Below, piece by piece: positions 48,901 through 57,370 of a stretch of 64,000 nucleotides of DNA. The notes beneath the pieces are model-generated. The model made no database searches. It was not told the origin of the DNA and worked only from the letters and a program-made list of their open reading frames with translations. The translations under genes and the position numbers were made by a program. Origin of the DNA: Brucella haematophila (GTDB taxonomy: Bacteria; Pseudomonadota; Alphaproteobacteria; Rhizobiales; Rhizobiaceae); NCBI RefSeq assembly GCF_005938105.1, contig NZ_VCPE01000003.1:186001-250000 (forward strand), in the 5' to 3' direction. Positions within the stretch are counted from its first letter, which is position 1. Each line of letters begins with the position of its first letter.

Positions 48901-51414
48901 AAGGGAATGTTCGATGAGGTGCATAAACTGGCGGAGTGGGTCGCCACCTATGACGATCTTCTCGACAAGCGGCAACTTGCTGCCCAAGGGATCAACGTGA
49001 TCCGGTATCGTCGCCAACGTACGCACGGCCGCAACATGGTCGTGTCGTCGACATCGGAGCTGCGAATGCTTCGCGTGCTGGTCAAGCGGCGGCTTGCGGA
49101 ACTTTCCTTGGGTCTTGACGACGACCGCCTTGCAGGTCTCGCGCGACGAATGATCGAAGACGCCAATGCCATTTCGGGCGATATCGTTCTGCGGGCAGCC
49201 AAACGGGGCGTCTCGGCCGGCGAATTGATCGGTTTGGTGCTGAGCCGGGCGCTTGTCGAAGAGGAGCTTGGTCAACGCGCAGCCGTTGCCTGGTTCCTCC
49301 TCGATGATTACGCGGAATGGCTTGGGCAAAAAGAAGAAGGCATCGCCGACATCCTTGGCATCAGTCTCTCGACAGGCGAGGATGGTCTTCCGAAGCTCAG
49401 GGCGATCGTGACCGAAGCGAAATACGTCGACCAATCCGGTTTAGCGGAGGCGAGCCGCAAGTCACGCAGCCAATTGCGACAGACCGTTGCCCGTATCGAT
49501 GACGCTCTGTTTGGCGATCCCGGACGCCTCGATCGCGACCTCTGGCTTTCCCGAATCTCCGATTTGCTGCTGGACGGTACAGCAGCGTTGGGCCAGGCAA
49601 ACCTTCTCGAACGCGTTCGAGACGGCATTCGCCGCGGTGCTGTACCGATCGATTTGCGCGGTTACTCGCACATTTTCGTTTCCGGCCCGGCGACTGACGG
49701 CAGTTCGCCGGGAGAACAAGATGAATTGCCGGAAATCCAGATGGGCCTTCAGGAAATTTTTACGCGCAAGGGGCTTCGCAAACTGATCAAGGCTTACGAG
49801 GCCAAACAAAGCCTAACCGAACTGCGGGCCCAGCTTGGCGAAAAGCAGACATGGAAATCGGTCAGCTATCGTCATCCGGCCCCGCGGGTTGATTGGACGA
49901 AGGCCATCAAAGAAGAGCATCCGATTGCGGGAATGGATGAGCTCATCAGCCATGACTATGATCAGGATGACGACGAGGGCGATCCCGAAGGCGGAAAGGT
50001 TATTGAGGCCGTAGAATCCGGCACAAACGGTAATGATTCAGTCGCCGTGAGCGGCGCTAGCGGTCTGTCGAAGGGGGAAATCGCCCCCGCCCCAGTCTCG
50101 ACCCAAATCAACGGCGAAGACCAATCGGCCATTTCAGTATGGTCTTTGCCAAACACGCAACCGGGGGCTCCAGCGTCGCCGAGCGGCGAAACGTCTGCTC
50201 CGACGTTGGACGAGTTTTCCAGCGCCGGCGTTGACGTCGGCTTTGCTGCCCTAATCGAAGCTCGCGCGCAGAAAGCACGCGAAAACTCGGCGGATGAACG
50301 TGAATGGCTGGACAGCACCGCACAAAAGTTGCGCGCCGCACTGCTCGGCTACAATCTTCAAGCCAAGATCGTCGGGATGCGCCTGACCCCAAATGCGGCA
50401 CTCATCCGTTTCTTGGGGTCGGATCGTCTGCGCGTTGAAGACATCGAAGCGAAACAATCATCCCTTCTGACGACGCATGGGCTTAGGCTAATCTCGATTT
50501 CGCCATTGCCGGGCGAGATCGTTGTTGGAGTAGCGCGTCCGCAGCGACAGGTCGTTTCTCTTTGGGATGTTTGGGGCCGACGGAAGATTAATCGCAATGC
50601 CGCGGGAGTGAACACGTCGTTCGTGCTCGGCCTGAAGGAACTTGACGGCGATATCCTCTATCTGAACCTTGGTGGCCCATTCGCCGGCGGCCAACAGCAT
50701 GAACCCCACACGCTTGTCGCGGGCGCAACGGGGTCGGGGAAATCCGTCCTGATCCAGGCCTTGCTCCTCGACATCGCTGCGACCAACTCCAGTGATCTCG
50801 CGCACATCCACCTTATCGATCCGAAGATGGGCGTGGACTACGCGGCAATCGAGAGATTGCCGCATCTGCAGGGAGGGGTGATTGTCGACCAAACGCGAGC
50901 GGTTGAGGTTATGGAGGACCTCGTCACAGAGATGGAGCGCCGCTACGAGCTGTTCCGGTCCAAGGGTGCTCGAGACATCAGAGCATTCAATTCCAAAGTC
51001 GGGACTGCTGAGCGGCTGCCATATGTCTTCTTGGTCCATGACGAGTTTGCGGAGTGGATGCTGACGGAAGATTACAAGATCGCGGTGACATCCAACATAT
51101 CGCGGCTAGGCGTGAAGGCGCGCGCCGCAGGCATGCACCTGATTTTTGCAGCGCAAAGACCCGACGCGAACGTCATGCCAATGCAACTACGTGACAACCT
51201 CGGCAACAGATTGATCCTGAAAGTTGCGAGCGTTGGAACATCCGAGATCGCACTTGGAGTGAAGGGGGCAGAACAGCTCTTAGGGCTCGGTCACCTTGCG
51301 GCAAGACTCAGTGGCGAGCCAGCGATCATATATGCCCAAGCGCCGTTCTTGTCGGATGATGATATCGACATTGCAGTTAATTCAATTTGCTTGAGCGACG
51401 CGGGTAGCAGATGA
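45961..51414 (+). CDS. sspH: Giant FtsK/HerA-type ATPase, SspH/DptH-like
   Basis: An 1817-residue protein from a GTG that overlaps the sspG stop. The C-terminal 250 residues are a FtsK/HerA ATPase: Walker A GATGSGKS (1588-1595) in LVAGATGSGKSVLIQALLLD, Walker B YVFLVHDEFAEW (Asp1694, Glu1695) and an arginine-type motif FAAQRPDANVMPMQLRDNLG. A low-complexity acidic linker (about 1330-1430, with DYDQDDDEGDPEGG) precedes it. Residues about 900-1270 look like a nuclease or DNA-binding region (LGISLSTGEDGLPKLRAIV, ITEAKYVDQSG), where the E-x-K of TEAKY is a candidate nuclease motif. Length and order fit DptH/SspH. It is the largest subunit of the restriction module. Confidence 0.8.
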   Translation: MNPSDLIGAAGATSIRLRLDALSPEDGMARYLLDRLTGEQVAAITHALLTDAKATELLNIALPRSLVSPFGLPDSVMTDERMVAIRHADYNRPALLFANTDEDQGASLGDVTLIGAKQLTEEPGPWVEAAAVGLGLSASQIATWMAALKGLTAADDWTLHQIATYVAMTRTRIETDAVPVTDALGWALPALRLPRDSGYFLGLGERDREVPRRWKKLFEKLVVERKPLMVKQRPNRQLIENEELREQFAEVRDDIPAEVHPAIDAFIEAAPGWGPGAEALSLFEWEAESVLQLFSGIKLKKTSLAQETINFFEFTFPDRVSPADNEYLRVLKGRSLKETREDDREFFEAHRDDLGQDKALRVKWERFVFGRPIECTDFLEGLLRVIERLFGQVNLGGGSRKLSIKSARRSRNQWLDLNADVGLYFGLRYRGLPALLGAAVEWDVPHLFSYEEVLDRAKARQKKYRRNESTARSALQIKFDVALTAGRERATVQLVWTGQPAAIGLELPKDLGRLIKRPFGRSSVARLAVSRKGALQSVSLSDTGTLQPAFGQDAGTLIPRTSTGLDLAKQFPKLLKEARDAGRITPAGADDIAAAWKQFVALYTDALTSLQSSGYASATLIAQADAYGGLLNSLAKSAIGDLNRRDIWEPVLRIGTIEVLGSAPSAIVAPWHPLRLAGVAAKMRSVAGLADYLLSDVDVNFGDSRLFFSDLRDELSHPLYPEVAVGYDGSEPVLLTETSTVNDYSLVERPVRDPSEATTDVDPSEAARQIRALLERYLDLQPHERSNLSIMLYNCDAAGLPLATVSALSSVQDQEEVHCNVLVRHRDRARLSGVYTELLERSENDPDAVVVSETSRNFMSKLRIGVMLDVAGGSKSGGAREIDVAFLHDVVSRQAREQWFPVPALRDNPSLLEHVPARWSYRRVTAEDELKATSYLTCPRQPDAGWAYIDAVANVVRRQSHGPDEHYLPARQISFQDGGLKGMFDEVHKLAEWVATYDDLLDKRQLAAQGINVIRYRRQRTHGRNMVVSSTSELRMLRVLVKRRLAELSLGLDDDRLAGLARRMIEDANAISGDIVLRAAKRGVSAGELIGLVLSRALVEEELGQRAAVAWFLLDDYAEWLGQKEEGIADILGISLSTGEDGLPKLRAIVTEAKYVDQSGLAEASRKSRSQLRQTVARIDDALFGDPGRLDRDLWLSRISDLLLDGTAALGQANLLERVRDGIRRGAVPIDLRGYSHIFVSGPATDGSSPGEQDELPEIQMGLQEIFTRKGLRKLIKAYEAKQSLTELRAQLGEKQTWKSVSYRHPAPRVDWTKAIKEEHPIAGMDELISHDYDQDDDEGDPEGGKVIEAVESGTNGNDSVAVSGASGLSKGEIAPAPVSTQINGEDQSAISVWSLPNTQPGAPASPSGETSAPTLDEFSSAGVDVGFAALIEARAQKARENSADEREWLDSTAQKLRAALLGYNLQAKIVGMRLTPNAALIRFLGSDRLRVEDIEAKQSSLLTTHGLRLISISPLPGEIVVGVARPQRQVVSLWDVWGRRKINRNAAGVNTSFVLGLKELDGDILYLNLGGPFAGGQQHEPHTLVAGATGSGKSVLIQALLLDIAATNSSDLAHIHLIDPKMGVDYAAIERLPHLQGGVIVDQTRAVEVMEDLVTEMERRYELFRSKGARDIRAFNSKVGTAERLPYVFLVHDEFAEWMLTEDYKIAVTSNISRLGVKARAAGMHLIFAAQRPDANVMPMQLRDNLGNRLILKVASVGTSEIALGVKGAEQLLGLGHLAARLSGEPAIIYAQAPFLSDDDIDIAVNSICLSDAGSR

Positions 51415-52292
51415 AGAGAGAGCAATCCGCTACCCAGCCCGCAACTCGAATTTTCACGTGTGGTTGTGGGAAGCCGGATTGCACGATGGCGACGCTATAT
51501 CCGTTCCGCGAACACATAGCAAACTTAATTCATGGGATATTTTCGGCGGGACACTTCGGCTTGATTGATGGCTGCGATGATACGCAATATCCGTGGCCAG
51601 GTGTAGCGTTTCCCCTGCAAATGGCTGCCAGCATTGAAGACGTCTTCGCAGATCCGTCATATATTGATGAATCAGATGCCGGCCTTTATTGTGAAAGCGC
51701 TTGGGATCGTGACGAGGAAGATCGGGTCGCCGCGTCAGAATATGTCGCTGCTTTAACGATCTTCAACTTCGTCTGGATGGCATACGAAGACGCTATAAGG
51801 CAGTCAAACATCTTTGCCTACAAGCGCGAAAAGCTTCCTGTGCAAGCTAGAAAGCATTTTGCAGAGCATGCCAGCTTAGTCGATCAAATCCCTGCGCTTT
51901 CTTACGTTTACCGTATTGCTCGAAAGTGCTGCCTATATGCAGCCCCCCTGGCAGACGAGGTCGCTGCGATAGAGACCAAGTATAAGCTCACCACAGCCTC
52001 TGCCGCTGCGGAACTGGGGCGCGTCTTTAGGAACTATGTGGTGCACGGTTCGGATCCGATCCCACTAGACGGCTATCCAAAGCACTGGGGAATCGCGCGG
52101 TTCTACACGGTGTCTCGTATGCTGCTCATTCTCATACAGTGCCTAATCAGATTGCGCCTAACTAACGCAGGGATGCTGATACCGCTCTCGCTGATGCGAG
52201 ATGAGGAAGTGGAGGAGGCTGGTATGATTTTCGCCCGGCTTCATCAAAAAGCTAATCTATGGCGCCGGTACCCCTCGCAACAGGTCGGGTAG
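51411..52292 (+). CDS. HEPN-like protein coupled to sspH
   Basis: A 293-residue protein whose ATG overlaps the sspH stop as ATGA. The helical C-terminal half carries LGRVFRNYVVHGSDP, an R-x4-H motif (Arg207, Asn208, His212) of the kind that forms the RNase site in HEPN proteins, and an earlier helix LTIFNFVWMAYEDAI resembles the first helix of Apea-like HEPN domains. The N-terminus has a Cys cluster (FTCGCGKPDC, Cys17/19/24) that may bind metal. It ends 4 bp before the convergent sspD stop. It is not part of described SspFGH, so an RNA-cleaving add-on effector or toxin is possible. Function is inferred from one motif. Confidence 0.6.
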   Translation: MKREQSATQPATRIFTCGCGKPDCTMATLYPFREHIANLIHGIFSAGHFGLIDGCDDTQYPWPGVAFPLQMAASIEDVFADPSYIDESDAGLYCESAWDRDEEDRVAASEYVAALTIFNFVWMAYEDAIRQSNIFAYKREKLPVQARKHFAEHASLVDQIPALSYVYRIARKCCLYAAPLADEVAAIETKYKLTTASAAAELGRVFRNYVVHGSDPIPLDGYPKHWGIARFYTVSRMLLILIQCLIRLRLTNAGMLIPLSLMRDEEVEEAGMIFARLHQKANLWRRYPSQQVG

Positions 52293-52296
52293 CCGG

Positions 52297-53136
52297 CTAT
52301 TTGTGGCAGATCACGCAGCTCGCTGCTGCTTCATCGAGACCATAGACGTCATCAACCGTTTCTGCGGTCCTGCCGGAAAGAGGATTCACCTTCCGGCCGC
52401 GGCGCAACCGCTCCCGTCGTTTCTCGTAATCCGCCTTGATCTGTTCTACCCGGTCAGGCGCGATCAACTCCGTCAGACTTTCACCTTGGCTCCATGTGAA
52501 CGGCGAGCCATCGCGTAACGCGGTCTTTTCATAATCGACGGCCTCGGCGAAACGATCCGGATGATGTTCGGCAAGCCGCACCCATTCGATCTTCTGCTGA
52601 TAGAAGCAGAATGTGCACCCCGACCGGGAACGCCATTGATAGTAGGCCGGCTCACCGACGTCTGACTGTTCAAGTATCTCGATGACGCCGGTGCGATCGA
52701 CTCCTGCTTCGCGAAGTGGAAAATGGACCTGCATGTTAGGGTGTGTGGCTTGATAGCCCTCACGGCTCGGCTCATCGGCGCGAATAGCGACGTAGGAGTG
52801 GACAATTGTCCCGCTTTTCAGATCCCTTTCCAGCCAATGTTCCAGCGGCCGAAGTTTCAGCTGTCGCGTGCACCAGCGGGTGCGGGGCGAGGGGAGAAAA
52901 TTGCCGTACTCGTCCAACCAGAAATCAAAGTCGCGGTCGGGGTTAAGCCGCAGGATCGGCCGACCAAGGAAACCCTCGAGCTTGTCGAGGAAGCTATAGA
53001 CCTCTGGCAGTTCCTTGCCGGTGTCCGTGAAGAAATACTCAATCGGCAGCTCTGGATGATGCTGTCGCATGTAAACGGCGAGGGCGGCGCTGTCGCGCCC
53101 GCCCGAGAGACCCAGGATATGACGTTCCTCACTCAT
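52297..53136 (-). CDS. sspD: SspD, PAPS-reductase-like ATP pyrophosphatase
   Basis: A 279-residue PP-loop protein, last gene of the minus-strand sspABCD operon. The PP-loop LSGGRDSAAL (10-19) binds ATP; Cys89 (RWCTRQLK), Cys174 and Cys177 (SGCTFC) may hold an iron-sulfur cluster as in DndC, and a terminal CVIC adds another pair. The role is to activate the backbone phosphate so that sulfur from the cysteine desulfurase replaces a non-bridging oxygen. The ATG overlaps the sspC stop by 4 bp. The gene converges with the HEPN-like gene. Confidence 0.85.
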   Translation of the reverse strand: MSEERHILGLSGGRDSAALAVYMRQHHPELPIEYFFTDTGKELPEVYSFLDKLEGFLGRPILRLNPDRDFDFWLDEYGNFLPSPRTRWCTRQLKLRPLEHWLERDLKSGTIVHSYVAIRADEPSREGYQATHPNMQVHFPLREAGVDRTGVIEILEQSDVGEPAYYQWRSRSGCTFCFYQQKIEWVRLAEHHPDRFAEAVDYEKTALRDGSPFTWSQGESLTELIAPDRVEQIKADYEKRRERLRRGRKVNPLSGRTAETVDDVYGLDEAAASCVICHK

Positions 53137-56100
53137 TGTCTGCCAACCTCATCTTCGCCATCGGCTGCCATCATCGCGACTGCACGCGCCAATGCAGCAA
53201 GCTGCAGTCGTCCACTTTTGTTTTCTGATCTGAGCGAAGCCACCAAGCGATCAGCGATTCCTGCGGCGGCCATCTTTTCGCTTTCGCTCAGTTCGAAGCT
53301 GCACATCAAGGGCGGTGTCTTAGGGTCGAGCCCGACGACAAGTGCAAGGGCCTCGGTTTGAGAGCGTCGATCTCGCACGATCGCCAAAGCCTCAAGCTCC
53401 CGGAAACGGCGCCCGTATCGCGCAATTTCCGTCAAAGCTTCATGCCGGTCTCTGTCGGACCAATTCCGGGCAGGGCGATGCAACAAAACGCTGACCGTGC
53501 TCTCGATATCGCCTTTCCCAAGCTCTATCGCTGCGACGCGATCTGCAAAGGCGTCGAAGTTATAATCGTTCGTTAGGCCTTTAAGCAGCGATGCACGTTC
53601 CGCGATCCCTTCGAAGCTCACGACATCAATGCCGAGCGCCTTGGCAAGTGCTAAACGCAACTCCTCGAGAAGCTCAGGATAGCTCGCTTCAGCTGCTTGA
53701 AGGGCATGATAGACGGCTCCCGGGGTAAGCTCTTCACCGAGAGCGGCCGGAAGATCGTCAAACAAGAGACGCTCGGGATCGTCTGACTTCATCACGATCC
53801 CACGGATTTTCACGGCCAATGGATCAAGGTTGGTGGTACGTTTTGCGAATTGTGAGAGCTCTTCAAAACGCTGAAAGAGAGCCGCGGCGACGGGCAATGA
53901 CGCGCCGTCATGGTCGAGGCCGAGCAACTGCGCGAGCCCACTGAGAAACGCGGTTTCGCGCACGGACCGGTCTATCCGCCTCAAACGAAAGAGACCAGGC
54001 TTCTGTAAAAGCTTGTCGACGACGACATCATCGATTGCTGTTTGATAAACCCCGTCGATATAAACAGCGACGCTCTCGCGCTTTGCGAGCATGTAGGCGA
54101 GCGCCAATACCGGCATCACACCGGCTTTGATGCCATAGGGTGGCCGAGCCCACTCCGCATAGACAGCATCGAGAGGCTTTTCACCCGCAAGATCGATTAC
54201 CTCCCACGCAGGGCGGAGCGATGCTCCCTCTTGGCTATCGTCCGGTTCCGAAAAGCCAAACACGCCGGTCTTGATCTCCTTGTGCAGTCCGAATGGCCGA
54301 AGCAAGGTAAGATAGAGGCCGAGCTCTGCAGGATATTGGGTCATTCCCAGCTGCTCATGCGCGTACGACGTGACCATTGCATGAGCAAGCTCACGCAGAG
54401 CCGCCATCGAATTGGATGATGGTTTATCGCGCTGGAGCAACTCACTTTTGATGATCGGCGCCTTAGAGTAGCCGGCGTCGGCCAGCGCACTTGCAACGAC
54501 CGTTAGCGGTGCGCGAATGGCTTGGCTCGGTTGAGGTGCCAGGTACCAGCTTGCGTTCTCAAATGCCGTTTCCAGCGCCCGATGAAGCTGATCGATGCAG
54601 TGGGACTGTCTTGCGGCAATCTCGCGCCTCGCGATCCGGTCACCCTCCAGCTGCGGGTGTTCACGGAAAACGCGTTCGACGGCCAACAACTCTGCTGCAG
54701 TTGTTCGGAGGGCAGAGCTGTCATTTGCGCCGCCTACGGCAATCACACGCTCCTCATTCGCCAGCGCTTTGGCGGCTTTCTGCGCTAGTTGATTGACTGA
54801 TTTCGGCGTCAAAGAACCGTCGCCGAGGAGCAATAGCAGAAGGCCACTGCCATGAAGAGGGCGGGCCAAAATACCGCTTGTCAAGGACGCGATCGTGTCG
54901 TTCAAGCCGACGACCTGCAGCGCTATCTCAAACGTTCTAAGCGCGCCTTTTTGGAAATAATGCCGTTTGGCCGTCGCAAAGCCTAGGCCGACGCGGCGCG
55001 GAATGTCGGAAAGCTCAAGTGAATCCACCGGTTGGATAGCCCGGCCAATGGCTTCCTCAAGATCGAAGTCGCTGCCGGCAAATAGCGCATACCCACCAAG
55101 GCGTGGCTGCCGGATCAGGATAGCCCAATCAACGAGATCCTTGATCGCTCCGCTGACGGCGTTTGCCCCAAATCCAGGTACCGACGCGCTCAAAAAGTCG
55201 TCTGCGAGCACGACCCCAGAACCGTTGCGGAAAAACTCGATGATCGCCGCCGCTTTCGTCAGGGCGACGTGCAGACCAGTTCCTTTGACACCGGCCCGCT
55301 CGATCGCTTCAAATGCAAGGCTGAAGCGGTTGCCGTCCACACCCGCGGTAAGGGCCATTCCGAAGTTAGCGGCGAGATAGTCCCAGAGCATCGAAGGATC
55401 GTAGGTCCCGCTCTCGAGATCGGTCACCTCCAGAAACTCCCTGAAGCCGGACGGCTCAGCCGAACTCAGGAAGCCAAAGACGCTTCGCTCGTTTTGCGCG
55501 AACCGTGCTCTCGAGATCGGTCCGAGCAGAAGTGCGCTCACCGGATTAAGAGGCCATGTCTGCGCAAGCGCTTCCGCCAACACTTCAACGTCCGTCGGAC
55601 GGCGCTTGGCGACCGCTTCCGCAACACTGCGGGCGCCGGACGCATTGTGATCAGCGCGCTCAGCGGCGATGGCTCGGCCAAGCAGCGCAACTGTTTCGTC
55701 AGCGCCCGAAAGAAACCCGATGTCCTGGTAGCGGCCCTGAACCTTACGCCATTCCTGGCGCGCGTCGCGCGCTGCACGCGCCGTGTATTGGTCGAACGAT
55801 TGATGAAGAATACCAATGACGACCAAACGGCCGTTGCTACGTGACGCACGTTCGGCGAGGTCCTGAAGCAGATGGACGTCTCCACCTTCGAGTGCTTCGT
55901 GCTCAAGAAGCTTACCGAGTTCGTCAAGAATGAGGAGGGTTCCGCTCGACGCGCCTTCGCCCCCGGCGATTAAAGCCTTGATGAGGCGATCATCGCTTGC
56001 TGCGAACTGTGACGCGGTGTCCTCAGACCAGCCGAGGGTATTGCGTGCGGCTTCAACGATGGCGTCGCGGAGCCGTGTCCGGCTTCCGGTAACGGCGACG

Positions 56101-56441
56101 ACTTTCCAAGGGCCGCTGGTTTCCGCGAACGCCTGGTTGAACAGCGTCGAGAGAAGCTCCCCCGCAATATCTCGAGCAATTTTCCGATTCTTCTTCGTGC
56201 CGGCCACGAGGTTCGCAAGCAGCAGAGCAGCACTCGACTTGCCGCCGCCATAAGGACCGGTCCAAGTGTAGGCACCTTGATGGTGGTCCCGCTGGCTCTC
56301 ACCAAGGATACGCAGAGCTTTAGCGACACTTGCCTGCAAAACGTATCCGACCAATGGCGGCGTGCCGTTCAGGTCCGCATCGAGCCGGGCCGATCGCGCG
56401 AAACGGCGATCGATGGAAACTATACTGGAAAGCTTGGTCAT
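53133..56441 (-). CDS. sspC: SspC, large P-loop ATPase of the modification complex
   Basis: An 1102-residue cytoplasmic ATPase. Walker A is GPYGGGKS (62-69) in the TWTGPYGGGKSSAALLLANL context, and Walker B is LLILDELGKLLEHEA (Asp173, Glu174). The long helical remainder (to about 1090) has no second P-loop and no clear nuclease motif. It sits between the DUF4007 gene and sspD with 4-bp overlaps on both sides, the sspBCD order. It is required for strand-specific phosphorothioation in studied systems, probably as the motor that opens or scans DNA. Confidence 0.8.
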   Translation of the reverse strand: MTKLSSIVSIDRRFARSARLDADLNGTPPLVGYVLQASVAKALRILGESQRDHHQGAYTWTGPYGGGKSSAALLLANLVAGTKKNRKIARDIAGELLSTLFNQAFAETSGPWKVVAVTGSRTRLRDAIVEAARNTLGWSEDTASQFAASDDRLIKALIAGGEGASSGTLLILDELGKLLEHEALEGGDVHLLQDLAERASRSNGRLVVIGILHQSFDQYTARAARDARQEWRKVQGRYQDIGFLSGADETVALLGRAIAAERADHNASGARSVAEAVAKRRPTDVEVLAEALAQTWPLNPVSALLLGPISRARFAQNERSVFGFLSSAEPSGFREFLEVTDLESGTYDPSMLWDYLAANFGMALTAGVDGNRFSLAFEAIERAGVKGTGLHVALTKAAAIIEFFRNGSGVVLADDFLSASVPGFGANAVSGAIKDLVDWAILIRQPRLGGYALFAGSDFDLEEAIGRAIQPVDSLELSDIPRRVGLGFATAKRHYFQKGALRTFEIALQVVGLNDTIASLTSGILARPLHGSGLLLLLLGDGSLTPKSVNQLAQKAAKALANEERVIAVGGANDSSALRTTAAELLAVERVFREHPQLEGDRIARREIAARQSHCIDQLHRALETAFENASWYLAPQPSQAIRAPLTVVASALADAGYSKAPIIKSELLQRDKPSSNSMAALRELAHAMVTSYAHEQLGMTQYPAELGLYLTLLRPFGLHKEIKTGVFGFSEPDDSQEGASLRPAWEVIDLAGEKPLDAVYAEWARPPYGIKAGVMPVLALAYMLAKRESVAVYIDGVYQTAIDDVVVDKLLQKPGLFRLRRIDRSVRETAFLSGLAQLLGLDHDGASLPVAAALFQRFEELSQFAKRTTNLDPLAVKIRGIVMKSDDPERLLFDDLPAALGEELTPGAVYHALQAAEASYPELLEELRLALAKALGIDVVSFEGIAERASLLKGLTNDYNFDAFADRVAAIELGKGDIESTVSVLLHRPARNWSDRDRHEALTEIARYGRRFRELEALAIVRDRRSQTEALALVVGLDPKTPPLMCSFELSESEKMAAAGIADRLVASLRSENKSGRLQLAALARAVAMMAADGEDEVGRQ

Positions 56442-57361
56442 GCTGCGATCTGACGGTCAAGTTTGCGTGGGTAGGCGAGAGAAAGAACCTTCGTCGGATC
56501 GAACTCGGAAGTGCGCTGGATCTGGCGAAGACCGGCCGTATCGACCCATTGCCAAGCACCTGCGGTCAGATCGTCAAGCCGCATCAGTCGGGAAACCAGG
56601 CTGTCTTCGTCGAGTTTGAAAACGCGGCCTGGCGAGCCTGCTCCATAACAGATCTGTTCAGCCGTCAATGTGGTCGCGCCGCCGGATCGTTCCCAAAACT
56701 GACCAAGCGCGTAAGCGAAAACGGCATCATGGAGGCCCGGCTTGGGACCGCGAACAAACTCATACCAGCCACCAAGCCGAGCTTCTCGGATCAATGAAAG
56801 CTCGGCTAACAGAGGCTCTGCTGCGTCTTCATTGAGAGTATCCGCGCGCCGCACATAGCTGCGCAAGAAAACCTCGATATCGCGCTTTAGTGTTCCGCGC
56901 GTTGCCCGCCATCCGTTGCTCTCGACTAAGGCCATGAGCTGGTCGAGCAACATGGCCGGATCGAACTCGATCGCGTTAAGCAGATTGAACGCGTAGTAAG
57001 CAGTTGTTGTCATCGAAGGCGTGCTGGCAATATGCCAATGAGCGAGCCAAATCGTCGCTGATTGCTCGAGGTATGGATCGAGACCATCGTCGGAGAGAAT
57101 GGCCTGACCAAGCCCGGTTGGTACAATCATGCGATCAACTTCGACGAAGAAGCCCGAAGCGAGCGCCCAATAGCGCATGGAAACCGCCATATTGCGCCCG
57201 ACGCCAAAACGAGTTATTGCATCTTGTTGCTGAAATGTTCTGGAATCGGCTCCGCTGCCGACTGCATCGAAGGCTTTCTTCAACCATAGCAGCCGTAGCG
57301 GGAACGTCTCGTGTCCCGCAAACTGCCCTCTCGAATCGATCTTTATCGTAGCGTTTCCCAT
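56438..57361 (-). CDS. sspB: SspB, DUF4007 DNA nickase of the modification complex
   Basis: A 307-residue DUF4007 protein. The hallmark opening GQFAGHETFPLRLLWLKKAFD (within residues 12-32) is followed by ITRFGVGRNMAVSMRYWALA. In described Ssp systems SspB nicks the DNA strand to be modified. The stop overlaps the sspC start as ATGA; sspA is 9 bp upstream of its start. The family call is strong because of the HETFPLR and GVGRNM blocks. Confidence 0.85.
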   Translation of the reverse strand: MGNATIKIDSRGQFAGHETFPLRLLWLKKAFDAVGSGADSRTFQQQDAITRFGVGRNMAVSMRYWALASGFFVEVDRMIVPTGLGQAILSDDGLDPYLEQSATIWLAHWHIASTPSMTTTAYYAFNLLNAIEFDPAMLLDQLMALVESNGWRATRGTLKRDIEVFLRSYVRRADTLNEDAAEPLLAELSLIREARLGGWYEFVRGPKPGLHDAVFAYALGQFWERSGGATTLTAEQICYGAGSPGRVFKLDEDSLVSRLMRLDDLTAGAWQWVDTAGLRQIQRTSEFDPTKVLSLAYPRKLDRQIAA

Positions 57362-57370
57362 GAAGGGATC

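Noticed and set aside
42576-51414. Reading the plus-strand trio as DptFGH of a DndABCDE system
   Set aside because: No dndB, dndD or dndE gene is present, while DUF4007 sspB and an sspC-type ATPase are, so the Ssp assignment fits better; a profile search would decide.
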